Shown here: positions 8,884 through 16,064 of the stretch, piece by piece
Position numbering within the stretch: position 1 is the first letter of the stretch
Layout of the letters: the number at the start of each line of letters is the position of its first letter
Assembly (NCBI RefSeq): GCF_013149785.1
Contig: NZ_JABEZU010000001.1
Location: 372,001 to 436,000, forward strand
From: Isoptericola halotolerans
GTDB lineage: Bacteria; Actinomycetota; Actinomycetes; Actinomycetales; Cellulomonadaceae
DNA length: 64,000 nucleotides
Reading direction: 5' to 3'
Program-made: the position numbers and the translations under genes
Notes under the pieces: generated by a model
Database searches by the model: none
Told to the model about the DNA's origin: nothing
The model's input: the letters and a program-made list of their open reading frames with translations, nothing else

Positions 8884-9200
8884 ACCACCGGCAGCACTGG
8901 GCTTGCGGTCCGACCTTTCACCCCGGACACGGGGCGACCCGGGCACGCTAACGGCAAGTGGCCGCTGATCACAATCAGGTAACGGCGCGTTGTCCGTCTT
9001 CTTTGCGGAGGAATGGTGAAGCATTCCGGAGGCGTGCTGATGACCGAATTGACCGATCAATACCTTCTCAGTCGGACAAGCCGCTCAGAATGCACGCCCG
9101 AGATGTACCGTCTCGGCTGGATATGCGCGCTCGTCGTCGCGGTCGACACCGCTCGTCCGTGCAGGTCGCGGGCGCCTCTTCACGACCGGGGTGACGATGG
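8884..9200. other. non-coding stretch upstream of the riboswitch
   Basis: About 317 bases without a supportable gene. The part near 8885-8935 may form additional 5' leader hairpins of the NlpC transcript. Bases 8990-9130 are less GC-rich than the surroundings and probably hold the reverse-strand promoter. The end near 9200 is the 3' flank of the septum-formation gene. Small open frames here show no ribosome site or recognisable peptide. Confidence 0.5.
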
Positions 9201-9944
9201 TCACTCCAGGAGGCTTCCCGTCCTCGGGGCTGTGGTCACCGCCACACACAGTCCGGCACGGTCACCCTGCGCCCAGGACTCCTCGCTCGGGGTCCAGACG
9301 ACCCACGAGAGATCGGCGCCCGCGGAGGAGCCGACCTCCGACCCGCTCGGTCCGAGCAGATCGGGGCCGCAGGTCCGCGAGACCCGCGTGGCCAGGGCCT
9401 GTGCGCCGGGCCACACCTCGTCCACCGCCGAGTCGTGCCGTCCGACCACCTGCCCGGTGTGCTCCTCGGCGCACGGGACCGCCTCGACCGCCTCGACCGT
9501 CGCACCGTCCGGGACGTCGGCCAGGCACGAGCCGAGCACGAGCTGGACGGCGTTGACCCGCCTCGTCTCGTCGAGGTCCGCGGCCACCGGCTCCCAGGCC
9601 TGGTCGCGCGACTGGTTCACCGTCCAGGCCCCACCGGCAGCCACGCCGACCACGAGGACGATCACGCCGACCATCGACGCGACCCAGATCCTGGCCCGTC
9701 GGCGCGCGGCCGCCCGGTCCGCCGCCGTCGGGCCACCGGGAGCTCCCCACCGGGCGCCGAAGGTCGCCGGGTCGTCGGCGCCGACGACCGGGCCTGGTGC
9801 GCCGCTCCCGTGCGCACCCGTGCCGTGCGCACCCGTGCCGTGCGCACCTGTGCCGTGCGCCGCCGGCGCGGCCGGTGCGGCGTCCGCCGCCGGCCCCGGG
9901 GAGGTGAACAGCGGGTCCTCTGCGCGGTCGGGCACGTCGGTCAT
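9201..9944 (-). CDS. septum formation family membrane protein
   Basis: A 247-residue protein with a low-complexity cytoplasmic N-terminus (about 1-85) containing a tandem AHGTG repeat, one transmembrane helix (WVASMVGVIVLVVGVAAGG, about 88-108) and an extracytoplasmic domain. The domain has paired cysteines (GSCLADVP, EAVPCAEEH, SRTCGPDL, AGLCVAV) in the spacing of the actinobacterial Septum_form family (CxxD ... V.C...H). The family name comes from a reported link to cell division, but the molecular role is unclear. The gene is followed by palindrome-free DNA and the NlpC leader; xthA lies just upstream on the same strand, 9 bases away. Confidence 0.75.
   Translation of the reverse strand: MTDVPDRAEDPLFTSPGPAADAAPAAPAAHGTGAHGTGAHGTGAHGSGAPGPVVGADDPATFGARWGAPGGPTAADRAAARRRARIWVASMVGVIVLVVGVAAGGAWTVNQSRDQAWEPVAADLDETRRVNAVQLVLGSCLADVPDGATVEAVEAVPCAEEHTGQVVGRHDSAVDEVWPGAQALATRVSRTCGPDLLGPSGSEVGSSAGADLSWVVWTPSEESWAQGDRAGLCVAVTTAPRTGSLLE
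9801..9860. repeat. 15-bp tandem repeat (4 copies) in the septum-formation gene
   Basis: Four 15-base units encode AHGTG-AHGTG-AHGTG-AHGSG at residues 29-48 of the protein. The units are near-identical at the DNA level, so the copy number may vary between strains without breaking the frame. Confidence 0.8.
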
Positions 9945-9953
9945 GAGAACAAC

Positions 9954-10772
9954 CTAGTGGGGCGAGGGCGGGGCGTCCGCGAGGTCGACGACCACCGGGA
10001 CGTGGTCGCTCGCGCCCTTGCCCTTGCGCTCGTCACGATCGATCGCCACGCCGGTGACGCGCTCGCGCAGCGCCGCCGAGGCGTAGGCGAAGTCGATCCG
10101 CAGACCCTTGTCCCGCGGGAAGGCGAGCTGCTGGTAGTCCCAGTAGGTGTAGGTGTGCTCGGCCGGCAGGTGCTCGCGCGTGACCTCGGTGTAGCCGGCC
10201 TCCTCGAACGCCGCGAAGGCCGCACGCTCGGCGGGCGAGACGTGCGTGTGGCCCTCGAACGCGGTGGCGTCCCAGACGTCGGTGTCGAGGGGGATGACGT
10301 TCCAGTCGCCCAGCAGGGCGACCTGCGCGGTGGGGTCGGCGGCGAGCCAGCCCTCGGCGTCCCGCCGCAGCCCGTCGAGCCAGGCGAGCTTGTAGGCGTA
10401 GTGCGGGTCGTCGAGGGCGCGCCCGTGCGGGACGTACAGCGACCACACGCGGACCCCGGCGCACGTCGCCCCGAGGGCACGGGCCTCGACCCGGGGCTCC
10501 TGGTCGGCCTTGCCGAAGGCGGGCTGACCGGCGAACGACGTCGCGACGTCCTGCAGGCCCACCCGGGAGACGATCGCGACGCCGTTCCACTGGTGGTACC
10601 CGGTGTGGGCGACCTCGTAGCCGGCGGCCTCGAACGCGGCGACGGGGACCTGCTCGTCCCGGCACTTGGTCTCCTGGATCGCGAGCACGTCGGTGCCCGA
10701 CCGTTCCAGGAAGGCCAGCACTCGGTCGAGCCGGGTCCGCAGAGAGTTGACGTTCCACGTGGCGATACGCAC
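9954..10772 (-). CDS. xthA: exodeoxyribonuclease III
   Basis: A 272-residue DNA-repair nuclease of the ExoIII/AP endonuclease family, acting at abasic sites and on 3' blocks. Visible motifs are IATWNVNSLR at the N-terminus, the metal-binding QETK, LYVPHG, GDWNVIP and the C-terminal SDHVPV. I chose the GTG at 10772 because it gives the canonical MRIATWNVNS start and a -10-like TAGGGT sits 7 bases upstream; the in-frame GTG at 10781 lies inside that hexamer. It is divergent from the SDR gene and shares a very compact promoter with it. Confidence 0.93.
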   Translation of the reverse strand: MRIATWNVNSLRTRLDRVLAFLERSGTDVLAIQETKCRDEQVPVAAFEAAGYEVAHTGYHQWNGVAIVSRVGLQDVATSFAGQPAFGKADQEPRVEARALGATCAGVRVWSLYVPHGRALDDPHYAYKLAWLDGLRRDAEGWLAADPTAQVALLGDWNVIPLDTDVWDATAFEGHTHVSPAERAAFAAFEEAGYTEVTREHLPAEHTYTYWDYQQLAFPRDKGLRIDFAYASAALRERVTGVAIDRDERKGKGASDHVPVVVDLADAPPSPH

Positions 10773-10779
10773 GACACGC

Positions 10780-10798
10780 ACCCTAGGCCTCTAGAGTG
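10780..10798. promoter_or_regulatory. back-to-back leaderless promoters of xthA and the SDR gene
   Basis: On the forward strand TAGAGT (10793-10798) is followed after 5 bases by the ATG at 10804. On the reverse strand TAGGGT (forward 10780-10785) is followed after 7 bases by the GTG at 10772. Both start codons would be the first transcribed bases. The two -10 elements are only 7 bases apart, so each gene's -35 region overlaps the other's -10. Confidence 0.6.
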
Positions 10799-10803
10799 CG
10801 TCC

Positions 10804-11577
10804 ATGGGAACCGCGCTCGTCACCGGTGCTACCGCCGGCCTCGGACTGGAGTTCGCCTGGCAGCTCGCCACCGCGCGCCACGACCTCGTGCTCGTGGCGC
10901 GCACCACCGAGCGCCTGGAGCAGGTGGCAGGGCAGATCCGTGCCGCCGCCGGGGTCCGGGTGGAGGTCCTGCCCGCCGACCTGGCCGTGCCCGACGACGT
11001 CGCCCGGGTCGCGGAGCGGCTGGCGGTCACGGGGGAGGAGCCGGGCGACGAACGCAACCCGGTCGGGCTGCTCGTCAACAACGCGGGGTTCGCCACCGCG
11101 CAACGGTTCGTCGGGGGCGACGTCCAGGTCGAGCTCGGGGCGATCGACGTCATGGTGCGGGCCGTCGTCGAGCTCACCCATGCCGCCGCCGGACAGATGA
11201 CCGCCCGGGGGCGCGGTGCGGTGCTCAACGTCGCCTCGGTCGCAGCGCTGACGGCCGGGGGGACCTACGCCGCGGCCAAGGCGTACGTGCGTTCCTTCAC
11301 CGAGGGGCTCGCGGTGGACCTCCAGGGCACCGGGGTCACGGCGACGGTGCTGTGCCCCGGGTTCGTCCGGACCGAGTTCCACGACCGGGCCGAGCTGGAC
11401 ATGACGTCGGTGCCCGCGATCGGCTGGCTGGACGCCCCGTACGTCGTCTCGCAGGCGCTCGCCGACGTCCGCCGCGGCGTCGTCATCTCCACCCCGTCGT
11501 TGCGCTACAAGGCCGGCTCGGCGTTGCTGCGGCTCCTGCCGCGCTCCGCCGTCCGGGCCATCGGCCACTACCGCTGA
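10804..11577 (+). CDS. short-chain dehydrogenase/reductase
   Basis: A 257-residue classical-type SDR. The cofactor motif TGATAGLG is at residues 7-14, NNAG near 96-99, and the active site has Ser in NVASVAAL and Tyr/Lys in TYAAAKAYV. The N-terminal Arg in LVLVARTTERL suggests NADP(H) preference. The C-terminal part resembles the DltE/YqjQ-like group that reduces carbonyls of unknown nature. The ATG follows a TAGAGT hexamer at leaderless spacing and there is no ribosome site. Its last 10 bases overlap the 3' end of the convergent tetR gene. Confidence 0.88.
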   Translation: MGTALVTGATAGLGLEFAWQLATARHDLVLVARTTERLEQVAGQIRAAAGVRVEVLPADLAVPDDVARVAERLAVTGEEPGDERNPVGLLVNNAGFATAQRFVGGDVQVELGAIDVMVRAVVELTHAAAGQMTARGRGAVLNVASVAALTAGGTYAAAKAYVRSFTEGLAVDLQGTGVTATVLCPGFVRTEFHDRAELDMTSVPAIGWLDAPYVVSQALADVRRGVVISTPSLRYKAGSALLRLLPRSAVRAIGHYR

Positions 11578-12587
11578 GCGGCCTGACGGGCGGCAGCGGC
11601 CTGCGCCGCCTCCGCCTCGGCCCTGCGGGCGTCGCGTAGCGCCTTCTCGTGCTCGCGCACCTTCTTCTGCGCCTCGCGGACCTTGCGCTCGGCCTCCTTG
11701 CGCTTCGCCGCGGCCTTCTTGACCTTGGCGTCGGAGGAGTAGGCCTGGACGACGGCGGCGACCTCGGCGAGCGCCGCCTCGTCGTCCGGTGCGCCGGCGA
11801 GGCCGCCCGCGTGCTCCTCGACGCGGTCACCGCCGTCGGAGGGGGCGCACCGGGTGATGAACGCCGCCACCCCGTCGAGGGTGCGTTCGAGACCCCAGGC
11901 GACGTCGTCGACCTCATCGAGCTCGGGGACCTCCGGCACGTACGACCCGCGTTCGACGAGCGGACGCAGGTACGGGAAGCGGATCTCGTCGACGAGCATC
12001 CGCAGGGTGTCGGCGATCCCGGCGGCGTCGTACGTGCCGTCCGTCTCGCCGGCCGCTCGGTGGAGGTCGCGGCCGAGCAGGGCGGCGTTGCGGGTGTAGC
12101 CGTTGACGAGCAGGATCGTGGCGACCTTCGCGCCGTCGCCGAGCGGGGTGGAGCGCAGCGCGCGCAGGGCGACGTCGGCGGCGCGCAGGTTGTTCGGGGT
12201 CATCGGGGCGCCGCTGATGGGGATGTCCAGCACCCAGGGGTGCTGCCGGTAGGTGGCGAGCACGAACAGCGCCCACTCGCGCAGCTCGGCGCGCCAGTCC
12301 GGCGGCTCGTGCGCGGGGGGGAACTCGACGTCGAACGCCATCTCCTGCATGAGCAGCAGCAGGTCGTCCTTGCTGGTGACGTACCGGTACAGCGACATCG
12401 TGGTGAAGCCGAGACTCTTGGCCACCCGGGCCATGGAGACCCCGGCGAGGCCCTCGGCGTCGGCGATCTCGACGGCGGCCTCGACGATCCGCTCGATGCT
12501 GAGCTCCCGGCGAGGGGCCCGCTCGGGACGTTCGGCGACCCCCCAGGTGAGCGCGAGGCGGGCGGGGAGCTCGGGCACGTCGGTCAT
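11568..12587 (-). CDS. TetR-family regulator of the adjacent drug exporter
   Basis: A 339-residue protein with an N-terminal TetR helix-turn-helix (about residues 28-75, SIERIVEAAVEIADAEGLAGVSMARVAKSLGFTTMSLYRYV) and a TetR_C-type ligand domain to about 225. The tail is unusual: about 50 residues of Lys/Arg/Glu/Ala-rich sequence (KVKKAAAKRKEAERKVREAQ...) predicted to form a coiled coil, making it longer than the usual 190-240 residues. It follows the ABC permease gene by 31 bases and is likely the repressor for that operon, acting at the TGTA-N5-TACA sites near 14450. Its start codon is embedded in a long inverted repeat. Confidence 0.85.
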   Translation of the reverse strand: MTDVPELPARLALTWGVAERPERAPRRELSIERIVEAAVEIADAEGLAGVSMARVAKSLGFTTMSLYRYVTSKDDLLLLMQEMAFDVEFPPAHEPPDWRAELREWALFVLATYRQHPWVLDIPISGAPMTPNNLRAADVALRALRSTPLGDGAKVATILLVNGYTRNAALLGRDLHRAAGETDGTYDAAGIADTLRMLVDEIRFPYLRPLVERGSYVPEVPELDEVDDVAWGLERTLDGVAAFITRCAPSDGGDRVEEHAGGLAGAPDDEAALAEVAAVVQAYSSDAKVKKAAAKRKEAERKVREAQKKVREHEKALRDARRAEAEAAQAAAARQAAQR

Positions 12588-12612
12588 GGCCCCATCATGA
12601 CCGACGTGCCCG
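12572..12612. promoter_or_regulatory. 17-bp inverted repeat across the tetR start codon
   Basis: Positions 12572-12588 and 12596-12612 are exact reverse complements with a 7-base spacer. The repeat starts six bases after the permease stop and its distal arm contains the tetR ATG and first codons. In a read-through transcript the start codon would be trapped in a stem; a transcript starting at the ATG (CATGAT-like -10, 6 bases upstream) would lack the first arm. It could alternatively be a terminator or a second operator. Confidence 0.75.
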
Positions 12613-12618
12613 GGCCCG

Positions 12619-13440
12619 TCATCGAGCCGTTCGCCGGCGGTAGGTCACGGACCCGGCCAGGATGCTCGCCGCCAGGAAGCCGGCGAGCCACGCGCAGGCG
12701 GCGAGGAGGGTGCCCGCGTCGGGAGTGTCCATGAGGAGCCCGCGCACGGACTCGATGACCGGGGTGAACGGCTGGTTCTCGGAGAAGCCGTGCAGCCAGG
12801 TCGGCATCGTCTCCACGGGGACGAAACCGGAGCTGAGGTACGGCAGGAAGAGGAAGATCATGGTGACGGACTGGGCGGCCTCGACGCTCATCACCAGGCC
12901 GAGCGTGGCGCTGATCCAGGTGAAGGTCAGGACGGCGAGCACGGCGAGGCCGAGGAACCCGAGCCAGCCGGCGATCCCGGCATCGGGTCGGAAGCCCAGG
13001 GCCACGGCGGCGAGCACGACGACGACGGCGGAGGCGAGGTTGCGCACGACGCTGGCGATCACGTGTCCCCACAGGGCGGACGGACCGAAGATCGGCAAGG
13101 TCTTGAAGCGGTCGATGGTGCCGGTCGTCATGTCCTGCGAGACGCCGATCGCTGCGCTGGCGGAGTTCATGCCCAGGCACATGACGAGCACGCCGGGCAC
13201 GACGTAGTCGATGTAGTCGCCATCGGTGCTGCCGGAGATCGCCCCGCCGAAGATGACGACGAACACGATCATGATCAGCACGGGCAGGGCGAAGGCGGTG
13301 ATGAGCCCGTCGACGGAACGCAGCGAGCGCCTGGTCTCGCGCCGGGTCATGGTGACGACGTCGCGCACGGCGGAGCGGTGCTTCAGCGGGGCAGCGGCGC
13401 GGGGGGACGCGGTGGTCGCGACGGGCAGGGTGGTGGTCAT
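12619..13440 (-). CDS. ABC-2 transporter permease (DrrB-like)
   Basis: A 273-residue ABC-2 membrane protein with six hydrophobic helices after a cytoplasmic N-terminus of about 45 residues (ending RRSLRSVDGLITAFALPVL). The DrrB/NodJ-like core has GVSQDMTTGTIDRFKTLPI between helices two and three, the usual coupling region. Its ATG overlaps the stop of the ATPase gene by 4 bases, so both halves are co-translated. It likely exports a hydrophobic drug or lipid. The stop is followed by the tetR inverted repeat. Confidence 0.9.
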   Translation of the reverse strand: MTTTLPVATTASPRAAAPLKHRSAVRDVVTMTRRETRRSLRSVDGLITAFALPVLIMIVFVVIFGGAISGSTDGDYIDYVVPGVLVMCLGMNSASAAIGVSQDMTTGTIDRFKTLPIFGPSALWGHVIASVVRNLASAVVVVLAAVALGFRPDAGIAGWLGFLGLAVLAVLTFTWISATLGLVMSVEAAQSVTMIFLFLPYLSSGFVPVETMPTWLHGFSENQPFTPVIESVRGLLMDTPDAGTLLAACAWLAGFLAASILAGSVTYRRRTAR

Positions 13441-14426
13441 CGTCGTGCCTCCTGGCGGTCGCGGTCCGAGGTGGCCGGCGACGCGGGCCGGTGGGTCAGG
13501 GCGAGGAAGACGTCGTCGAGCGTGGGCTTGACCACGCTGACGGCGGCGATGTCGAGCCCGTCGCGCTCTGCGCGGGCGAGGATCTCGCGGATCGTGTGCA
13601 CGGGGGTGCTGGTCGGCAGGGTGAGCGTGAGCTGCTTGTCGTCCGACTCGGCCTCGGTGAGTCCGGCGATGCCGGCGAACGAGCGCTCGCGCGCGGTGGT
13701 CAGTCCGTCCGTGTCGTCGAAGGTGACCCGGACCCTGTCGTCGTCGACGAGCGCCTTGAGCTCGGAGGCGGTGCCGCGGGCGGCGATGCGGCCGTCGGCG
13801 AGCACGGCGATCGTGTCCGCGAGCTGGTCGGCCTCCTCCAGGTACTGGGTGGTGAGCAGGATGGTGGTGCCGTCGGCGGCCAGCGAGCGCACCACCTCCC
13901 ACAGCTGGGTGCGCGACGCCGGGTCGAGCCCGGTGGTCGGCTCGTCGAGCACGAGGACCTCCGGGTCGGCCACGAGGCTGATCGCCAGGTCGAGCCGGCG
14001 GCGCATGCCTCCGGAGTAGGTGGAGACCCGGCGTCGCGCGGCGTCGGCGAGGTCGAAGCGCTCGAGCAGCTCGGCGGCGCGTCGGCGGACGGCGCGCCGC
14101 GGCAGGTGGGCGAGGTCCGCCATCATGACGAGGTTCTCCTCGCCGGTCTGGAACTCGTCGACGGACGCGTACTGGCCGGTCAGGGCGATGCTGCGGCGCA
14201 CGGCACCGGGCTGTCGCACGACGTCGGCGCCCGCGATGGCCGCCGTGCCGCCGTCGGGCCGCACGAGGGTGGTGAGGATGTTGACGCACGTGGTCTTGCC
14301 GGCACCGTTCGGGCCGAGCAGCGCGAAGATCTCGCCGCGGCGGACGTCGAGGTCGACGCCGCGCAGCACGGGGTGACGCCCGTAGGACTTGTGCAGCCCA
14401 CGGACCTCGATCAGCGGGTCGTTCAT
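13437..14426 (-). CDS. daunorubicin-resistance type ABC ATPase (DrrA-like)
   Basis: A 329-residue ATPase with Walker A GPNGAGKTT (about 39-47), signature YSGGMRRRLD, Walker B VLVLDEPTTGLDP and the C-terminal DUF4162-like extension of about 100 residues typical of DrrA proteins. The ATG at 14426 has AGGAG eight bases upstream. It is the first gene of the exporter/TetR operon, under the operator array at 14449-14498, and divergent from pyrE. DrrA/DrrB pairs expel anthracyclines and other hydrophobic compounds; the substrate here is unknown. Confidence 0.92.
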   Translation of the reverse strand: MNDPLIEVRGLHKSYGRHPVLRGVDLDVRRGEIFALLGPNGAGKTTCVNILTTLVRPDGGTAAIAGADVVRQPGAVRRSIALTGQYASVDEFQTGEENLVMMADLAHLPRRAVRRRAAELLERFDLADAARRRVSTYSGGMRRRLDLAISLVADPEVLVLDEPTTGLDPASRTQLWEVVRSLAADGTTILLTTQYLEEADQLADTIAVLADGRIAARGTASELKALVDDDRVRVTFDDTDGLTTARERSFAGIAGLTEAESDDKQLTLTLPTSTPVHTIREILARAERDGLDIAAVSVVKPTLDDVFLALTHRPASPATSDRDRQEARR

Positions 14427-14448
14427 GGCCGGGCTCCTGGGTCGGTGT

Positions 14449-14498
14449 GTGTATGACGTACACGAGCGTACGTCATACACAACGGTGTAGGAAATACA
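14449..14498. promoter_or_regulatory. TetR-type operator array upstream of the exporter operon
   Basis: GTGTATGACGTAC (14449-14461) and its exact reverse complement (14468-14480) flank a 6-base spacer. Within the left arm lies TGTA-N5-TACA (14450-14462), and another TGTA-N5-TACA occurs at 14486-14498. The sites sit between the exporter ATPase start and pyrE. They are probably bound by the TetR protein encoded at the end of the same operon. Confidence 0.75.
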
Positions 14499-14561
14499 TC
14501 TGGTGTGGTGCGTAGACATCCCTGCCGCCCCCTGCTCAGGCACCCGGATATCCTGGGCCTC

Positions 14562-15143
14562 GTGACTTCCGCCGACTTCTCCCCGACCCCCCGTGAGCAG
14601 CTGCTCGAGCTCGTCCAGGAGCTCGCCGTCGTGCACGGGAAGGTGACGCTCTCCTCCGGCAAGGAGGCCGACTACTACGTCGACCTGCGCCGGATCACCC
14701 TGCACCACCGTGCGGCCCCGCTGGTCGGGCACGTGCTGCTGGACCACCTCGAGGAGGTCGGGCTCGGTACGGCCGACGTGGACGCCGTCGGCGGGCTCAC
14801 CCTCGGGGCGGACCCCATCGCCGACGCGCTGCTGCACGCCGCCGCCTCCCGCGGGCAGGAGCTCGACGCCTTCGTCGTGCGCAAGTCCGCCAAGACCCAC
14901 GGGATGCAGCGGCAGATCGAGGGGCCCGACGTCACCGGGCGGCGCGTCGTCGTCCTCGAGGACACCACCACCACGGGCGGCTCACCGATCACCGCTATCG
15001 AGGCGCTGCGTGCGGCCGGGGCCGAGGTGCTCGGCTGCGCCACCATCGTGGACCGCGACACCGGTGCGGGGGCGAAGATCGAGGCTCTCGGGGTGCCCTA
15101 CCACTACCTCTTCGACCTGGACGACCTCGGCCTGAGCCGGTAG
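14562..15143 (+). CDS. pyrE: orotate phosphoribosyltransferase
   Basis: A 193-residue enzyme that joins orotate to PRPP in pyrimidine synthesis. The PRPP-binding loop is VVVLEDTTTTGGS (about residues 125-137), and the N-terminal KVTLSSGKEADYYVDLR is typical of PyrE. I chose the GTG at 14562: the protein then starts at the conserved helix, and a TATCCT hexamer lies seven bases upstream, consistent with a leaderless message. It is divergent from the exporter operon and convergent with the HAD phosphatase; the spacer holds an inverted repeat. Confidence 0.93.
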   Translation: MTSADFSPTPREQLLELVQELAVVHGKVTLSSGKEADYYVDLRRITLHHRAAPLVGHVLLDHLEEVGLGTADVDAVGGLTLGADPIADALLHAAASRGQELDAFVVRKSAKTHGMQRQIEGPDVTGRRVVVLEDTTTTGGSPITAIEALRAAGAEVLGCATIVDRDTGAGAKIEALGVPYHYLFDLDDLGLSR

Positions 15144-15158
15144 CGCAGCGGAGGTCGT

Positions 15159-15233
15159 GGTTGTGGGCGCGATTCTTGGGGCCTGAAACTCCTATTTTCC
15201 ATGCATATCGGGCCAGGGTTCGCGCCCACAACC
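15159..15233. repeat. intergenic inverted repeat B between convergent genes
   Basis: Positions 15159-15172 and 15220-15233 are 14-base exact reverse complements around a 47-base, less GC-rich loop. The element fills the gap between the pyrE and HAD gene ends, so it could end transcription both ways. The arm sequence is not obviously related to palindrome A. Confidence 0.8.
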
Positions 15234-15237
15234 GGGT

Positions 15238-16014
15238 TCAGACGCGGTCGACCAGGTCCGCGATCGAGTCCACGACGTGCGAGGGCCGGAACGGGTGATG
15301 GTCCACCTCGTGCTCCGCGGTGGACCCGGTGAGCACGAGGAACGTCTCCAGCCCGGCCTCGATCCCGGCCACGACGTCGGTGTCCATGCGGTCGCCGATC
15401 ATCGCGGTCGTCTCCGAGTGCGCATCGATCCGGTTGAGCGCCGAACGGAACATCATCGGGTTGGGCTTGCCCACGTAGTAGGGCGACCGGCCCGTCGCCG
15501 CGGTGATCATCGCCGCGACCGCACCGGTGGCGGGCAGCGGGCCCTCGGTGGAGGGGCCGGTCGTGTCCGGGTTCGTGGCGATGAACCTCGCGCCGGCCTT
15601 GATGAGGCGGATCGCCTTGGTGATCGCCTCGAACGAGTAGGTGCGGGTCTCGCCCAGCACCACGTAGTCCGGGTCCGTCTCGGTGAGCGTGTAGCCGGCC
15701 GCGTGCAGGGCCGTGGTCAGCCCGGCCTCGCCGATCGCGTACGCCGAGCCGTTCGGCACCTGGTCGGCGAGGAACTTGGCGGTCGCCAGGGCCGACGTCC
15801 AGATCGCCTCCTCCGGCACCTCGATGCCGGACCTGGCCAACCGTGCGGACAGGTCGCGCGCGGTGAAGATCGAGTTGTTGGTCAGCACCAGGAAGGGACG
15901 ACCGGCCTCCCGCAGCGCGCGGATGAAGTCCGCCGCCCCGGGGATCGCCTCGCCCTCGTGCACGAGGACGCCGTCCATGTCCGTCAGCCAGCACTCGATC
16001 GTCCGTCCGCTCAT
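15238..16014 (-). CDS. HAD-IIA family sugar-phosphatase (NagD-like)
   Basis: A 258-residue phosphatase. The nucleophile and general acid are D12 and D14 in LTDMDGVL; motif II is VLTNNS, motif III includes YVGKPNP and motif [10 protein letters not shown]. The large cap insertion between motifs II and III marks subclass IIA (NagD, 4-nitrophenylphosphatase, PLP phosphatase). Substrates of this group are small phosphates such as nucleotides or sugar phosphates; the sequence does not tell which. The ATG at 16014 has a TAGCGT hexamer six bases upstream (leaderless); a GTG two codons earlier sits within it. Confidence 0.9.
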   Translation of the reverse strand: MSGRTIECWLTDMDGVLVHEGEAIPGAADFIRALREAGRPFLVLTNNSIFTARDLSARLARSGIEVPEEAIWTSALATAKFLADQVPNGSAYAIGEAGLTTALHAAGYTLTETDPDYVVLGETRTYSFEAITKAIRLIKAGARFIATNPDTTGPSTEGPLPATGAVAAMITAATGRSPYYVGKPNPMMFRSALNRIDAHSETTAMIGDRMDTDVVAGIEAGLETFLVLTGSTAEHEVDHHPFRPSHVVDSIADLVDRV

Positions 16015-16064
16015 GCGCACACGCTATCGCCAGCGGCGCCCGGTGGGGCCGTAGGCTTCCCTCC

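Noticed and set aside
8736-8972. 79-residue N-terminal extension of the NlpC/P60 protein
   Set aside because: The DNA is the c-di-AMP riboswitch, and a strong ribosome site and signal peptide fix the start at 8735.
9013-9957. 314-codon forward frame over the septum-formation gene
   Set aside because: Ser/Thr/Pro/Cys-rich with no domain; the reverse frame has a membrane helix and conserved cysteines.
12619-14463. Apparent 614-codon fusion of a basic region with the ABC permease
   Set aside because: The permease frame simply stays open upstream, antiphase to the ATPase. The ATG at 13440 and the ATGA overlap give the true start.
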